In this document: one piece after another, positions 52,911-61,797 of the stretch
How positions within the stretch are numbered: the first letter of the stretch is position 1
Layout: the number at the start of each line of letters is the position of its first letter
NCBI GenBank assembly: GCA_027618835.1
Contig: JAQCHZ010000011.1
Span: 26,265 to 90,264 of the forward strand
Length of the DNA stretch: 64,000 nt
Reading direction: 5' to 3'
Origin: Chloroflexota bacterium
Lineage (GTDB): Bacteria; Chloroflexota; Dehalococcoidia; Lucifugimonadales; Lucifugimonadaceae
Position numbers and translations under genes: made by a program
Notes under the pieces: model-generated
Database searches by the model: none
Seen by the model: only the letters and a program-made list of their open reading frames with translations
What the model was told of the DNA's origin: nothing

Positions 52911-53253
52911 TCTCTCGTCGATCGATGAATTGCTGCCTTGCGCACGGTCGGCTTGAGCAATCTCTAGATACGTACCAACTTCAATGTCGTCTGATGTAGA
53001 TACTCGACTGGACGAATCGTCATTTGGTGGGTTTTCGATCATGGCGTGGATCCCCGCTCGCAGTGACAAAACAGGTTAGCGAAATGCCATTCGGGACAAC
53101 CGCTACGCCTCATTATCGAGCCGTGTGATCGCGTCCGTGTAAACCTGATAAATAAATTTACATCTCCCCGTCGTTAGAGTCACGGTTAAATTTGGAATAT
53201 TTCTCACGGATCATGTCGCGTTCACTCGTGTCTTAGATCGATAAGATTAAACA
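52911..53253. other. Divergent intergenic region between guaA and the Sua5 gene
   Basis: 343 bases. The first 159 bases keep the guaA frame open as an optional N-terminal extension rich in Ser and Asp. The rest is AT-rich around 53145-53210 and should hold promoters for both directions, but I find no convincing -35/-10 pair, no tRNA and no purine-riboswitch core. Confidence 0.5.
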
Positions 53254-53880
53254 ATGCTGATTTCAATCGATGATTCAGGGCTTGAGAGAGCCGTACAGGC
53301 GATCAAAAATGGAGACCTTATTGCGTTTCCAACAGACACATTTTTCGCTCTTGGTGCAGACGGATCAAATCCAAAAGCCGTTGAAAGCGTGTTCGCTACG
53401 AAGGGTCGAAATCCCGGAACACCTGTGCCTCTATTAGTTAGTGATTCTAAGATGGCGGAATCGCTTTGCACTAAATTTCCAGAGCCACTGCGAAAATTGG
53501 CCGATCATTTCTGGCCAGGGGCATTAACGATTGTGTTACCGGCATCCGATGGCGTGCCTGCTGTTGTTACCGCAAATACAGGAACAGTCGGGGTGCGGGT
53601 TCCAGATCACAGTATTGCTAGAAGGATAATTGAACTTTCAGGAGTTCCTATCACTGGAACCAGTTGTAATCTCACTGGAAGAGACCCTGTGAAGGATGCG
53701 ATTTTTGTCGAACAAATATTCGGCGATATGATCGCAGGCTGTGTAGACGCCCCATGTGGCGTTAGTACGGCGCCAAGCACCGTGGTTTCATACGTTAACG
53801 GCAAGATAGATCTGTTACGTACAGGTGCTATCGATGCTGAATCTATTCAGAATATTGTTGGTGATATCGTCGCCAGCTAA
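53254..53880 (+). CDS. L-threonylcarbamoyladenylate synthase (Sua5/YciO/YrdC/YwlC family)
   Basis: 208 residues, a single YrdC domain. Recognisable blocks are NGDLIAFPTDTFFALG, the VFATKGRNPGTPVPLLVSD loop, WPGALTIVLP, VGVRVPDHSIARRII and GTSCNLTGRDP with STVVSYVNG. It makes threonylcarbamoyl-AMP for the t6A37 modification of ANN-decoding tRNAs. The usual KRxxxKP binding loop reads TKGRNPGTP here. The Sua5-specific C-terminal domain is absent, as in TsaC/YrdC. Confidence 0.9.
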   Translation: MLISIDDSGLERAVQAIKNGDLIAFPTDTFFALGADGSNPKAVESVFATKGRNPGTPVPLLVSDSKMAESLCTKFPEPLRKLADHFWPGALTIVLPASDGVPAVVTANTGTVGVRVPDHSIARRIIELSGVPITGTSCNLTGRDPVKDAIFVEQIFGDMIAGCVDAPCGVSTAPSTVVSYVNGKIDLLRTGAIDAESIQNIVGDIVAS

Positions 53881-53977
53881 CTGCTCTCGGTTACTCTTGT
53901 TTGGCTCTTGTTTCATTTGATAGCCGCACAGTCAGATAATTCTGGCTAACTCGGCACGCACTTTTCGGAGAACTTGA

Positions 53978-55018
53978 TTGTCTTTCACGGGAACACTCCC
54001 AGGACTCACCGCTGACGATTCAGACCGGTTTGAGACCGCCCTTAAAAAGTTTGTCGGTGCACGCGAGCTTCCGCTTTACAAGATGATGGCCTATCACTTG
54101 GGCTGGGTTGATCAGAATGGCGAGCCCGAGCCGGCGGTTGTCCAAGATCGATCGCATGGGCATCTCGTATTGAGCACTGCAAAGGCAGTTGGCGCTGATA
54201 ACGCTTCGGCCATGCCTTACGCAGTTTCGGTCGAGATGCTGTACAACTTCCTGCTTGTTCACGAAGACGTGCAGAACGCCAATACCGAGCGCAACATGCG
54301 ACCAACGATCTGGTGGGCATGGGGTCCGGCTCAGGCAATCAACGCTGGTGACGGGATACACGCTATGGCGCGGATGTCTCTATTCGAACAGCGAAATGCC
54401 AGCGGCCACGCGGCTGATCCTCGATATATCTCAATGGCTTTGGAATCGCTCGACAATGCGACGCTTGATGTTTGCGAAGGCGAATATTTGGACATTTCGT
54501 ATCAAGAGCGAGCTGCCGTTAGCGTGGCGGAAATCGTTACGGTCGCCCGAAAGCATGGTGCTCTATACGGTGTTTCAGCCAAGCTAGGTGGCATCGCTGC
54601 TGCTGCCGATGACGGAGTAATAGACGCTTTATATAAGTTCGGAAGCGCACTCGGCACTGCTCAGAACCTGAACATCGATCTTCAAGCACAATGGCCTGCC
54701 GAAGGCACAGAGCGTACCGAGGTTCAACGTGGTCGGCTGCAATCGAAGAAGAAGTCGATTGCAACTGCGCACGCTATCGAGAATGGCACTCCCACAACAC
54801 GTCGTCGACTTGGCGAGATATTCATGAAACGTGTTTTGGATCCTGCTGATTTGGACGAAGTGACAATCATCCTCGCTGAAACGGAGAGCCGAGCGTTCGC
54901 TGAGGGCAAGATCGCTGAGCTGGCTGACGAAGCGCTGGACGCTTTAAACGGGGCTGGTTTGTCGGCTGAACAACAGCAGTTGCTTGCCGAAAGTGCCAAA
55001 TTGATCGTTGGAATGTAG
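53978..55018 (+). CDS. Polyprenyl synthetase family protein with degenerate aspartate motifs
   Basis: 346 residues from TTG 53978 with GGAG upstream. The all-helical isoprenyl diphosphate synthase pattern is clear: YAVSVEMLYNFLLVHEDVQN, a GDGIHAMARMSLFE helix, CEGEYLDISYQ (the GQ-type motif) and RKHGALYGVSAKLGG. The first Asp-rich motif is weakened to ED-x-x-N with a normal Arg/Pro end (RNMRPT). The second, normally DDxxD after a Gln, is reduced to QNLNIDL, with one Asp. Activity as a trans-prenyltransferase is therefore doubtful; a regulatory partner or altered chemistry is possible. pgk follows by about 17 bases. Confidence 0.82.
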   Translation: MSFTGTLPGLTADDSDRFETALKKFVGARELPLYKMMAYHLGWVDQNGEPEPAVVQDRSHGHLVLSTAKAVGADNASAMPYAVSVEMLYNFLLVHEDVQNANTERNMRPTIWWAWGPAQAINAGDGIHAMARMSLFEQRNASGHAADPRYISMALESLDNATLDVCEGEYLDISYQERAAVSVAEIVTVARKHGALYGVSAKLGGIAAAADDGVIDALYKFGSALGTAQNLNIDLQAQWPAEGTERTEVQRGRLQSKKKSIATAHAIENGTPTTRRRLGEIFMKRVLDPADLDEVTIILAETESRAFAEGKIAELADEALDALNGAGLSAEQQQLLAESAKLIVGM

Positions 55019-55035
55019 TAAAGATTATTCTTTTG

Positions 55036-56211
55036 ATGCACAAACGATCAATTCAAGGTTTAGACGTGAACGGCAAGACCGTACTCGTACGGGTCGATTT
55101 CAACGTTCCGACGCGGAACGGTGCCATATCGGACGACTCTCGAATTCGAGCGGCACTTCCGACATTGAATCTGTTACGAGAGGGCGGAGCGACAGTGGTC
55201 GTCTGCTCGCACTTCGGTCGACCGAAGGGTCAAGTAGTCGAAGACATGCGACTCGGGATCGTCAGAGAACGGTTGGCAGAATTGCTAGGTGCTCCAGTCG
55301 CTGACGCCGCCGGACCGAATGGTGGTCGTCCAGCGAGCGTGATCTCGGGACTCAGTTCGGGTGAATTCGCTTTGTTGGAGAATTTGAGGTTCGAGACAGG
55401 CGAAGAAACAAACGACGAAGACTTTTCTAAACACCTCGCGTCACTCGCCGATCTGTACGTAAACGATGCGTTCGGTGCGGCACACCGTGCGCATGCATCT
55501 ACGGCAGGGGTGGCTGCCCATTTGCCCGCGTACGCGGGGTTGTTGATGGAAAGGGAACTGGAGATGCTCGGGCGATCGTTAGAGGTCTCAACTGGAGCCA
55601 CGATTGCGATCGTGGGTGGCGCAAAAGTCGCCGACAAGATTCAAGTTCTTCGGCATCTATCCGCAAAAGTCGACACGATACTTGTGGGTGGTGGCATGGT
55701 CGCTGCTTTCTATGTAGCGCAGGGTCGATCTGGTGGTGCGGTTGATGTAAGCGGTGAGGATAAATCTGCTGCACAAGGGCTGCTCGAAACTGGCGGGGCG
55801 TACGTAGTTCTCCCGGCCGATGTGATTACTGCGCCTGAATTCAATGAGAACTCACCAGCAACCGTATACGACTCAACTGAAGTGCCTCTCGATGGACTGA
55901 TTCTTGATATCGGACCGCGATCTGCCGCAGAATATGCTCGGATCATCGGCATCGCCGACACGATTATTTGGAATGGTCCGATGGGCGTGTTCGAATGGCC
56001 CGAATTCGCCAAAGGTTCGGTCGCTGTCGCAAACGCCGTTGCCGACAACAAAAAGGCGACTTCCGTGATTGGTGGTGGATCTACCGCCGAAATTGTCGGC
56101 TCACTGGGACTCGTCGACAAGATCACCCACGTATCCACCGGTGGCGGTGCGGCGCTCGAATTTCTCGAAGGCAAGATTCTGCCTGGCGTTGCGGCGCTCG
56201 ATGACGCTTAA
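55036..56211 (+). CDS. pgk: Phosphoglycerate kinase
   Basis: 391 residues from ATG 55036 (a TTG codon just before it is an alternative). The signature VLVRVDFNVPTRNG, the substrate Arg in SHFGRPKG, the AHASTAG segment, GGAKVADKIQVL, the nucleotide-binding IIWNGPMGVFEWPEF and GGGSTAEIV with VSTGGGAALEFLEG are all present. It makes ATP from 1,3-bisphosphoglycerate. tpiA follows 42 bases downstream; gap is not in the window. Confidence 0.97.
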   Translation: MHKRSIQGLDVNGKTVLVRVDFNVPTRNGAISDDSRIRAALPTLNLLREGGATVVVCSHFGRPKGQVVEDMRLGIVRERLAELLGAPVADAAGPNGGRPASVISGLSSGEFALLENLRFETGEETNDEDFSKHLASLADLYVNDAFGAAHRAHASTAGVAAHLPAYAGLLMERELEMLGRSLEVSTGATIAIVGGAKVADKIQVLRHLSAKVDTILVGGGMVAAFYVAQGRSGGAVDVSGEDKSAAQGLLETGGAYVVLPADVITAPEFNENSPATVYDSTEVPLDGLILDIGPRSAAEYARIIGIADTIIWNGPMGVFEWPEFAKGSVAVANAVADNKKATSVIGGGSTAEIVGSLGLVDKITHVSTGGGAALEFLEGKILPGVAALDDA

Positions 56212-56253
56212 TATTCTTATCTGTTTACTAACGAGTTACGCAGGACCAATTGA

Positions 56254-57009
56254 ATGACTGATCGAACGCCGGTGATTGCCGGAAACTGGAAGATGAACAC
56301 CGATGTAGAGTCGGGGATCAAGCTGGTCGAAGAAATTCTTGCACTGAGCGACACGGCTCAGGGTGTCGAAAAGATTGTGTGCCCGCCGTTCATATCACTC
56401 ACTAGCATTTCTCAGTCTTTGGCCGGTACTTCGATTCAGGTCGGCGCCCAAAATGTTAGCGCTAACATAAACGGCGCATTTACAGGCGAAGTTTCTACTT
56501 CCATGCTGAATGATTTAGTCAGCCATGTGATCGTGGGACACTCTGAGAGGCGCGCTATGAACGGTGAGACATCGGCTGATGTCGCCGCCAAGGCAATTGC
56601 AGCCGTTGACGCTGGACTCGTAGCGATTCTTTGTATTGGGGAAGATCTCGGCGTTCGAAAATCAGGCAGGGCCGCCGAATTCGTATCGGCACAACTTGAA
56701 GAGAGTCTTGCAGGATTTTCACAGTGGGATTCTTTGATCGTCGCGTATGAGCCAGTCTGGGCTATTGGCACCGGCGAAGCTGCCACATCGGATCAAGCTC
56801 AGGAGATGACTGCCGTGTGTCGTGATGTTGTACGAAAACTTTCACCTCAGGCTGCCGATTCAGTTCGAGTTTTGTACGGTGGAAGTGTGAATTCGGGTAA
56901 TGTCACCGAGTTACTGGCTCAGCCTGACATCGACGGTGCGCTCGTTGGCGGTGCAAGCTTAAAAGCCGACGAGTTCTCAAAGTTGATATTAGCGGCTAGC
57001 TCAAACTAA
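56254..57009 (+). CDS. tpiA: Triosephosphate isomerase
   Basis: 251 residues. Catalytic residues are visible: Asn and Lys in AGNWKMNTD, His in VIVGHSERRAMNGE, and Glu in VAYEPVWAIGTGEAA. The phosphate-binding VLYGGSVNSGNV and VGGASLKADEF loops follow. It interconverts dihydroxyacetone phosphate and glyceraldehyde-3-phosphate. It lies between pgk and miaA on the same strand. Confidence 0.97.
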   Translation: MTDRTPVIAGNWKMNTDVESGIKLVEEILALSDTAQGVEKIVCPPFISLTSISQSLAGTSIQVGAQNVSANINGAFTGEVSTSMLNDLVSHVIVGHSERRAMNGETSADVAAKAIAAVDAGLVAILCIGEDLGVRKSGRAAEFVSAQLEESLAGFSQWDSLIVAYEPVWAIGTGEAATSDQAQEMTAVCRDVVRKLSPQAADSVRVLYGGSVNSGNVTELLAQPDIDGALVGGASLKADEFSKLILAASSN

Positions 57010-57027
57010 TTTGTCGGCGGGTTCCGC

Positions 57028-57984
57028 TTGATCCACCAAACATCATCATCAAAACCGAAGCTGGTAGCTGTTATCGGCGCAACGGCGACTGGTAAGACCA
57101 CGGTTGGCGTCGAACTAGCGCTTCGGCTCGATGGCGAGGTAGTGAACGTTGATTCCAGACTCTTCTATAGAACAATGGATGTTCCAACTGCCAAGCCAAG
57201 CAGCGAAGAAACCAAAGGCGTGCCTCACCATTTGATCGACATCCTCGATCCTGATGAGCATTTCAGCCTTGGGGAGTATTTGCGGACTGCAAGATCGGTA
57301 ATTTCATGCGTTACTAGTCGAGGTAAGTTGCCGATATTAGTTGGCGGATCGGGTCAATATATATGGGCGATCATTGAGGGTTGGGAAGTTCCTGAAATCG
57401 AGCCGAACGTAGAGTTACGGACCGAACTAGAATCAAGGCTGGGCACAGATGGCATTGAATCTTTAGCGCAACAGCTGAACGACACTGCGCCTGAAGTCGC
57501 CAAAGTTACTGATCTGAAGAATCCACGACGGGTGATTCGAGCAATAGAACGTGCCGTTAGTGACTCAGGTGAAAGCGTCTCGAATCGTTCAAAAGCTAAT
57601 GAACCACCGTTTGACCATTTCATTGTTGGATTGAACGTCGAGCGATCAGTTCTTCACACTCGCGTTGTTGATCGCCTAGCTGCTATGAAGGCATCGGGAT
57701 GGGTAGCGGAAGTCGAAGGATTACTCGCAAGCGGCTATTCAGACAAAACTAGAGCCTTGAGTGGGATTGGTTATCGGCAGATGATCGACCATTTGGAAGG
57801 GCGACATGATCTGGAAGAAGCAGTAAGACTTACCGCTGTGGCCACGAATCGTCTGATTCGACAGCAGAGCAATTGGTTTAAACAAGACGACGCTCGAATC
57901 AACTGGTTCGATATGACAGATGATGCACAAGAGACCGCAAAATCGGTTCTCACCTCAGTGAGTAACTGGCATGACAACAAGTGA
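57028..57984 (+). CDS. miaA: tRNA dimethylallyltransferase
   Basis: 318 residues from TTG 57028, 18 bases after tpiA. The P-loop is VIGATATGKTTVG. The catalytic and tRNA-binding residues lie in VNVDSRLFYRTMDVPTAKP, PHHLIDILDPDE and the VGGSGQYIWAIIEGW loop; the NPRRVIRAIER motif and ALSGIGYRQM are conserved. It adds a dimethylallyl group to A37 of tRNAs reading UNN codons. The C-terminal arm is normal and lacks the zinc finger of eukaryotic relatives. Confidence 0.95.
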   Translation: MIHQTSSSKPKLVAVIGATATGKTTVGVELALRLDGEVVNVDSRLFYRTMDVPTAKPSSEETKGVPHHLIDILDPDEHFSLGEYLRTARSVISCVTSRGKLPILVGGSGQYIWAIIEGWEVPEIEPNVELRTELESRLGTDGIESLAQQLNDTAPEVAKVTDLKNPRRVIRAIERAVSDSGESVSNRSKANEPPFDHFIVGLNVERSVLHTRVVDRLAAMKASGWVAEVEGLLASGYSDKTRALSGIGYRQMIDHLEGRHDLEEAVRLTAVATNRLIRQQSNWFKQDDARINWFDMTDDAQETAKSVLTSVSNWHDNK

Positions 57985-58125
57985 GTACTACGCGCGTTTC
58001 TCTATAGTGACACCCAAAACACAACACTAATTAACATCTGAGATATCAAATTCGCAGTTTGGCTTGATCGACCATAGAATCAGTTGACTGTTCAGACAAT
58101 ATGCTCGCAATCTTCAGGAGAGACA

Positions 58126-58980
58126 ATGACCGTCGAGTTCGCAAAGTTACATGGCGCTGGCAATGACTACATCGCCATCGATGGTCGCGGGATTGATCGC
58201 GACTGGGGCGCTCTATCGAAAGAAATGAGCCTCCTCGCTTTTGGCGTGGGATCCGATGGAATCGTTCTCGTACAGGACTCCGAAGTCGCGCAGATCAGGA
58301 TGCGGGTCTACAACCCGGACGGCTCCGAAGCAGAGATGAGCGGAAACGGCATTCGACTGTTCTCGAAGTTCGTCATCGATCGAAAAATTGCACTCCCGCC
58401 CGAAGACGGCATGACTGTCGAAACGGGCGGTGGAGTGCGAACCGTTTGGCCAACTATGGAAGGCGACAAGATGATCGCTGCCAAAGTGGCAATGGGTGTA
58501 CCGACGTTCGTTCCTTCTGAAATCCCGGTGGATACCACACAAATTGGCGATCTCGATATCATCAAAAATTTCCCAATTCAAGCAGGTGATCGTGAACTTG
58601 AAGTTACTTGCCTTGCTGTTGGGAACCCGCACGCAGTTGTGGTGATGGAAGAATCTGTTGAAGACTTTCCGCTGGTTGCAGTTGGTCCATTTGTTGAGAG
58701 TCACAAATTGTTTCCAAACAGAATCAATTTCGAAATTGTGAACGTAATCAGCCGCTCGAAGATTCGGGCTCGAATTTTTGAACGTGGCGCCGGCGAAACG
58801 ATGTCGTCTGGCACAGGGTCGACCGCGTCAGCTGCGGCGGCGCGAGCGCACGGGCTGGTAGACGACGCAGTAGATGTAATTGTCGATGGCGGAGTTTTAC
58901 AAATTTCTTGGGACGAAAAGGGTGAGGCGTTCCTCGAAGGCCCTGCAGTCGAAGTTTTCACGGGCGTTTGGCCCGACTAA
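58126..58980 (+). CDS. dapF: Diaminopimelate epimerase family protein, both catalytic Cys replaced by Ser
   Basis: 284 residues from ATG 58126, which has CAGGAGAGA upstream; an earlier in-frame start at 58084 is unlike the family. The fold signatures are intact: VEFAKLHGAGNDYIAIDG, YNPDGSEAEM, TCLAVGNPHAVV, RINFEIVNV and FERGAGETM. In known DapF the acid/base pair is Cys in xCGNG and Cys in ACGSG. Here these read MSGNG (Ser72) and SSGTG (Ser228). The only Cys is Cys162. dapL follows downstream and would supply LL-diaminopimelate. The enzyme may use Ser, or catalyse a related reaction. Confidence 0.85.
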   Translation: MTVEFAKLHGAGNDYIAIDGRGIDRDWGALSKEMSLLAFGVGSDGIVLVQDSEVAQIRMRVYNPDGSEAEMSGNGIRLFSKFVIDRKIALPPEDGMTVETGGGVRTVWPTMEGDKMIAAKVAMGVPTFVPSEIPVDTTQIGDLDIIKNFPIQAGDRELEVTCLAVGNPHAVVVMEESVEDFPLVAVGPFVESHKLFPNRINFEIVNVISRSKIRARIFERGAGETMSSGTGSTASAAAARAHGLVDDAVDVIVDGGVLQISWDEKGEAFLEGPAVEVFTGVWPD

Positions 58981-59124
58981 CTCGGTTATTTCTTCGCACC
59001 AATAATCTGCCGAACAAGTCGCATTAGGTCTAATCTCTCGTTTACGATTGATTTGCCTTTAAGACCGTGAACGTCATACTCCTTAAATAGAACTATTAGC
59101 ACAAAGAGCAACGGAACAATTCGA

Positions 59125-60291
59125 ATGAAATTTGCTGAACGCGTTGAAAATCTCCCTCCTTATCTTTTCGTGGGCATTTCCCGAGCGATAGCAGCCAAGA
59201 AGGCGCAGGGCATCGAAGTAATTTCGTTCGGTATCGGCGATCCTGATATGCAGACTCCAGACCCAGTTCTGGATGCTCTGGTAGCTGGGTCGAAGAAGGC
59301 TGCGAACCACAAATATCCCGAGAGTGAAGGACTTCCCGAGTTCCGAGCTCGAGTAGCAAAGTTCTACGACGATCGGTTTGGCGTGAAGCTCGATCCTGCG
59401 ACCGAAGTGATCAACCTAATCGGCGCTAAAGAGGGCATTGCCCACGCTCCGATGTGTTTCATTGACCCTGGCGACATTTCCATTAGTCCCGACCCTGCAT
59501 ACCCGGTTTACGAGATCGGCACGATGTTCGCAGGTGGCACGACGCACTTTGTGACCCTCAAGGAAGAAAACGGCTATCTGATCGACTTTACTGATATTCC
59601 GACCGACGTTGCGAAGAAGGCAAAGACTCTCTGGATTAACTACCCAAACAATCCAACTGGTGCGGTAGCTCCTCTTAGCTTCTTCGAAGAAGCCGTGAAG
59701 TACTGCACAGAGTTCGATATCGCTTTGCTTCACGACGCAGCCTACACAGAAGTCACGTACGACGGGTACGTAGCACCGAGTGTGTTGCAAGCAGATGGAG
59801 CGATGGACATCGCCATGGAGTTCCACTCACTATCCAAAACGGCCAACATGACTGGTTGGCGTGTTGGCTTTGCTTCCGGTAACCCTGACATGGTTAATGC
59901 GCTAATGCGGGTGAAGTCGAATATCGACTCCGGCTTGTCGCAGGCGAATCAGGAGATGGGTATTGCTGCGCTGGATCTGCCGTCCGAATGGCTAGACAAC
60001 AATAACGAGGTATATCGAAAGCGCCGCGACAAGGTAGTCTCGGTATTGAACGAGATTGGTGTGCCGGCTGTTGCTCCAAAGGGAGCGCTATACATCTGGA
60101 CTCCGATTCCAGAGGGTTACACTTCAGCCGAGTTCGCTCAGAAGCTGCTGGACGAAGTAAACGTCGTAGTGACCCCGGGTAATGGATACGGCCCAGGTGG
60201 TGAGGGATACATCAGACTTTCGCTGACGATCCCTGATGATCAGATCGATGAAGGACTTCGTAGGTTGGCCCAGCTTCGAGTCAACTCTTAG
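59125..60291 (+). CDS. dapL: LL-diaminopimelate aminotransferase-like PLP enzyme
   Basis: 388 residues, fold-type I aminotransferase. LPPYLFVGISRAIAAKKAQG and ISFGIGDPDMQTPDPVLDAL open the protein as in the DapL2-type group. INYPNNPTGAVA, HDAAYTEVTYDG and the PLP Lys in HSLSKTANMTGWRVGFASG follow, with the Arg end YIRLSLTIPDDQI. It would convert tetrahydrodipicolinate directly to LL-diaminopimelate with glutamate. Position directly downstream of dapF supports this over a generic aspartate or alanine aminotransferase. It serves lysine synthesis, and cell-wall synthesis if present. Confidence 0.85.
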   Translation: MKFAERVENLPPYLFVGISRAIAAKKAQGIEVISFGIGDPDMQTPDPVLDALVAGSKKAANHKYPESEGLPEFRARVAKFYDDRFGVKLDPATEVINLIGAKEGIAHAPMCFIDPGDISISPDPAYPVYEIGTMFAGGTTHFVTLKEENGYLIDFTDIPTDVAKKAKTLWINYPNNPTGAVAPLSFFEEAVKYCTEFDIALLHDAAYTEVTYDGYVAPSVLQADGAMDIAMEFHSLSKTANMTGWRVGFASGNPDMVNALMRVKSNIDSGLSQANQEMGIAALDLPSEWLDNNNEVYRKRRDKVVSVLNEIGVPAVAPKGALYIWTPIPEGYTSAEFAQKLLDEVNVVVTPGNGYGPGGEGYIRLSLTIPDDQIDEGLRRLAQLRVNS

Positions 60292-60322
60292 CTCGGTATT
60301 AGCCGGGAGCAAAATCGCCTTT

Positions 60323-61480
60323 ATGGCAAAAAAACGCACACATTCCACAGGTCCATTTCGAGAAAAAGCGATTCTGGTGGGAGTCAGCGTGCGCAGCGAG
60401 GGTGATTACTGGGCCCTCGACGACTCACTTGCTGAACTTTCCGAGTTGGCACGCGCTGCCGGGGCGAATCCAATCGATCGTGTGACACAGACGATGAACA
60501 AGCCGTCGCGCACGTACATCGGCAAAGGGAAGATCGAAGAACTTCAGCACAAGGTGAAGCACACGGATGTCGACGTCGTAATTTTCGACGACGAGTTATC
60601 TCCCACCCAGCAGAAGTTATTGGAAGACAAGCTCGGGGTCAAGGTAATCGATCGAACCGCTCTGATTATCGATGTGTTTGCTCAGCGCGCTCGTTCTCGT
60701 GAAGGTCGATTGCAAATCGAACTTGCGCAGACCGAATATTTGCTGCCACGACTTGCCGGCCAGTGGTCTCACTTGGAACGTCTTGGTGGTGGAGTTGGCA
60801 CGAGAGGTCCTGGTGAAACCCAGATTGAAACCGACCGACGTCTGGTTCGTCGTAAGTTGTCACGGGTGAAAAAAGATATTGCTCAGGTTGCTTCTCAGCG
60901 ACATCAGCAGCGGTTGCAACGGACGGGTGGTGACGCGAAGATAGTTTCGTTGGTTGGGTACACGAATGCTGGTAAGTCGGCGCTGTTTAATACGATTACA
61001 TCGTCCGGTGTGATCGAGCGCAATCAATTGTTCTCGACGTTGGATACAACAACGAGGCGTCTATATCTTCCTTCTGGAACTTCGGCGACTTTGAGCGACA
61101 CTGTCGGATTTGTCCACAAACTTCCCCCGATTCTGGTGGCAGCATTTCGGGCGACTTTAGAAGAGGCATTAGAAGCTGACTTGCTGATTCAAGTCGTCGA
61201 TATTTCAAGCCCGTACGCAGCGGAGCAAGCCCAGGTCGTAACGGACCAGCTTACTGACATGGGAATCCAAGACACCCCACGGATACTGGTTCTGAACAAG
61301 CTCGATTTGGTAGCGGGATCAGCCGAAGAACCTCTCAGTTTGAGTGTGCTTGATCAGGTCGACGTTTCTCAATTCTCACGAGTTGTAACCACATCAGCCA
61401 CAAAAGGCTGGGGGCTTGTTGACCTACGAAATGCCATCGAGGCTCAAGTCGGGGTTATTCAGGTAGAAGAAGAAACCTAA
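60323..61480 (+). CDS. hflX: Ribosome-associated GTPase HflX
   Basis: 385 residues from ATG 60323 (MAKKRTHSTGPFREKAI); an in-frame start at 60236 would lie inside dapL. The HflX N-domain shows YIGKGKIEEL, VIFDDELSPTQQKLLED and the conserved RLGGGVGTRGPGETQIETDR motif region. The GTPase has G1 GYTNAGKSALFN, G3 LSDTVGFVHKLP and G4 VLNKLDL. HflX splits or rescues stalled ribosomes. The C-terminus is slightly shorter than in E. coli. Confidence 0.95.
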   Translation: MAKKRTHSTGPFREKAILVGVSVRSEGDYWALDDSLAELSELARAAGANPIDRVTQTMNKPSRTYIGKGKIEELQHKVKHTDVDVVIFDDELSPTQQKLLEDKLGVKVIDRTALIIDVFAQRARSREGRLQIELAQTEYLLPRLAGQWSHLERLGGGVGTRGPGETQIETDRRLVRRKLSRVKKDIAQVASQRHQQRLQRTGGDAKIVSLVGYTNAGKSALFNTITSSGVIERNQLFSTLDTTTRRLYLPSGTSATLSDTVGFVHKLPPILVAAFRATLEEALEADLLIQVVDISSPYAAEQAQVVTDQLTDMGIQDTPRILVLNKLDLVAGSAEEPLSLSVLDQVDVSQFSRVVTTSATKGWGLVDLRNAIEAQVGVIQVEEET

Positions 61481-61797
61481 GACGCAGCAGATCTGGTTGA
61501 TAACGAAGTTTAATTTTCGGTTAGCGAAGCGAGTGGGGCAGGTCAGGCCTACTGCAATACCATGTCGCACTATCCTAGTTATGTAAAGTAAACAGAGCGT
61601 TTAATCGTGATTCAACCCTTGCCTGCCGCTTTACCACTGACTGATTTACGTGCACAACCGTACATCGAAGATTGCAGCATGGGCGTATCCTCGTCTAGAT
61701 AGTTAGCTCATACAACAGACAGTGCTCCACCTTGCTCGTCTGTCCAACTTCCGCTCCGGTGTGTCCGGAGTCCTGTCCAACCGGCATCACAAACAAA
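61481..61797 (+). other. Intergenic region between hflX and the S41 protease
   Basis: 317 bases without a convincing gene. A CTCCGG/CCGGAG hairpin (61754-61770) lies about 28 bases before the protease start. An AT-rich stretch near 61575-61600 may hold a -10 box, but no clear -35 partner is visible. Confidence 0.4.
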
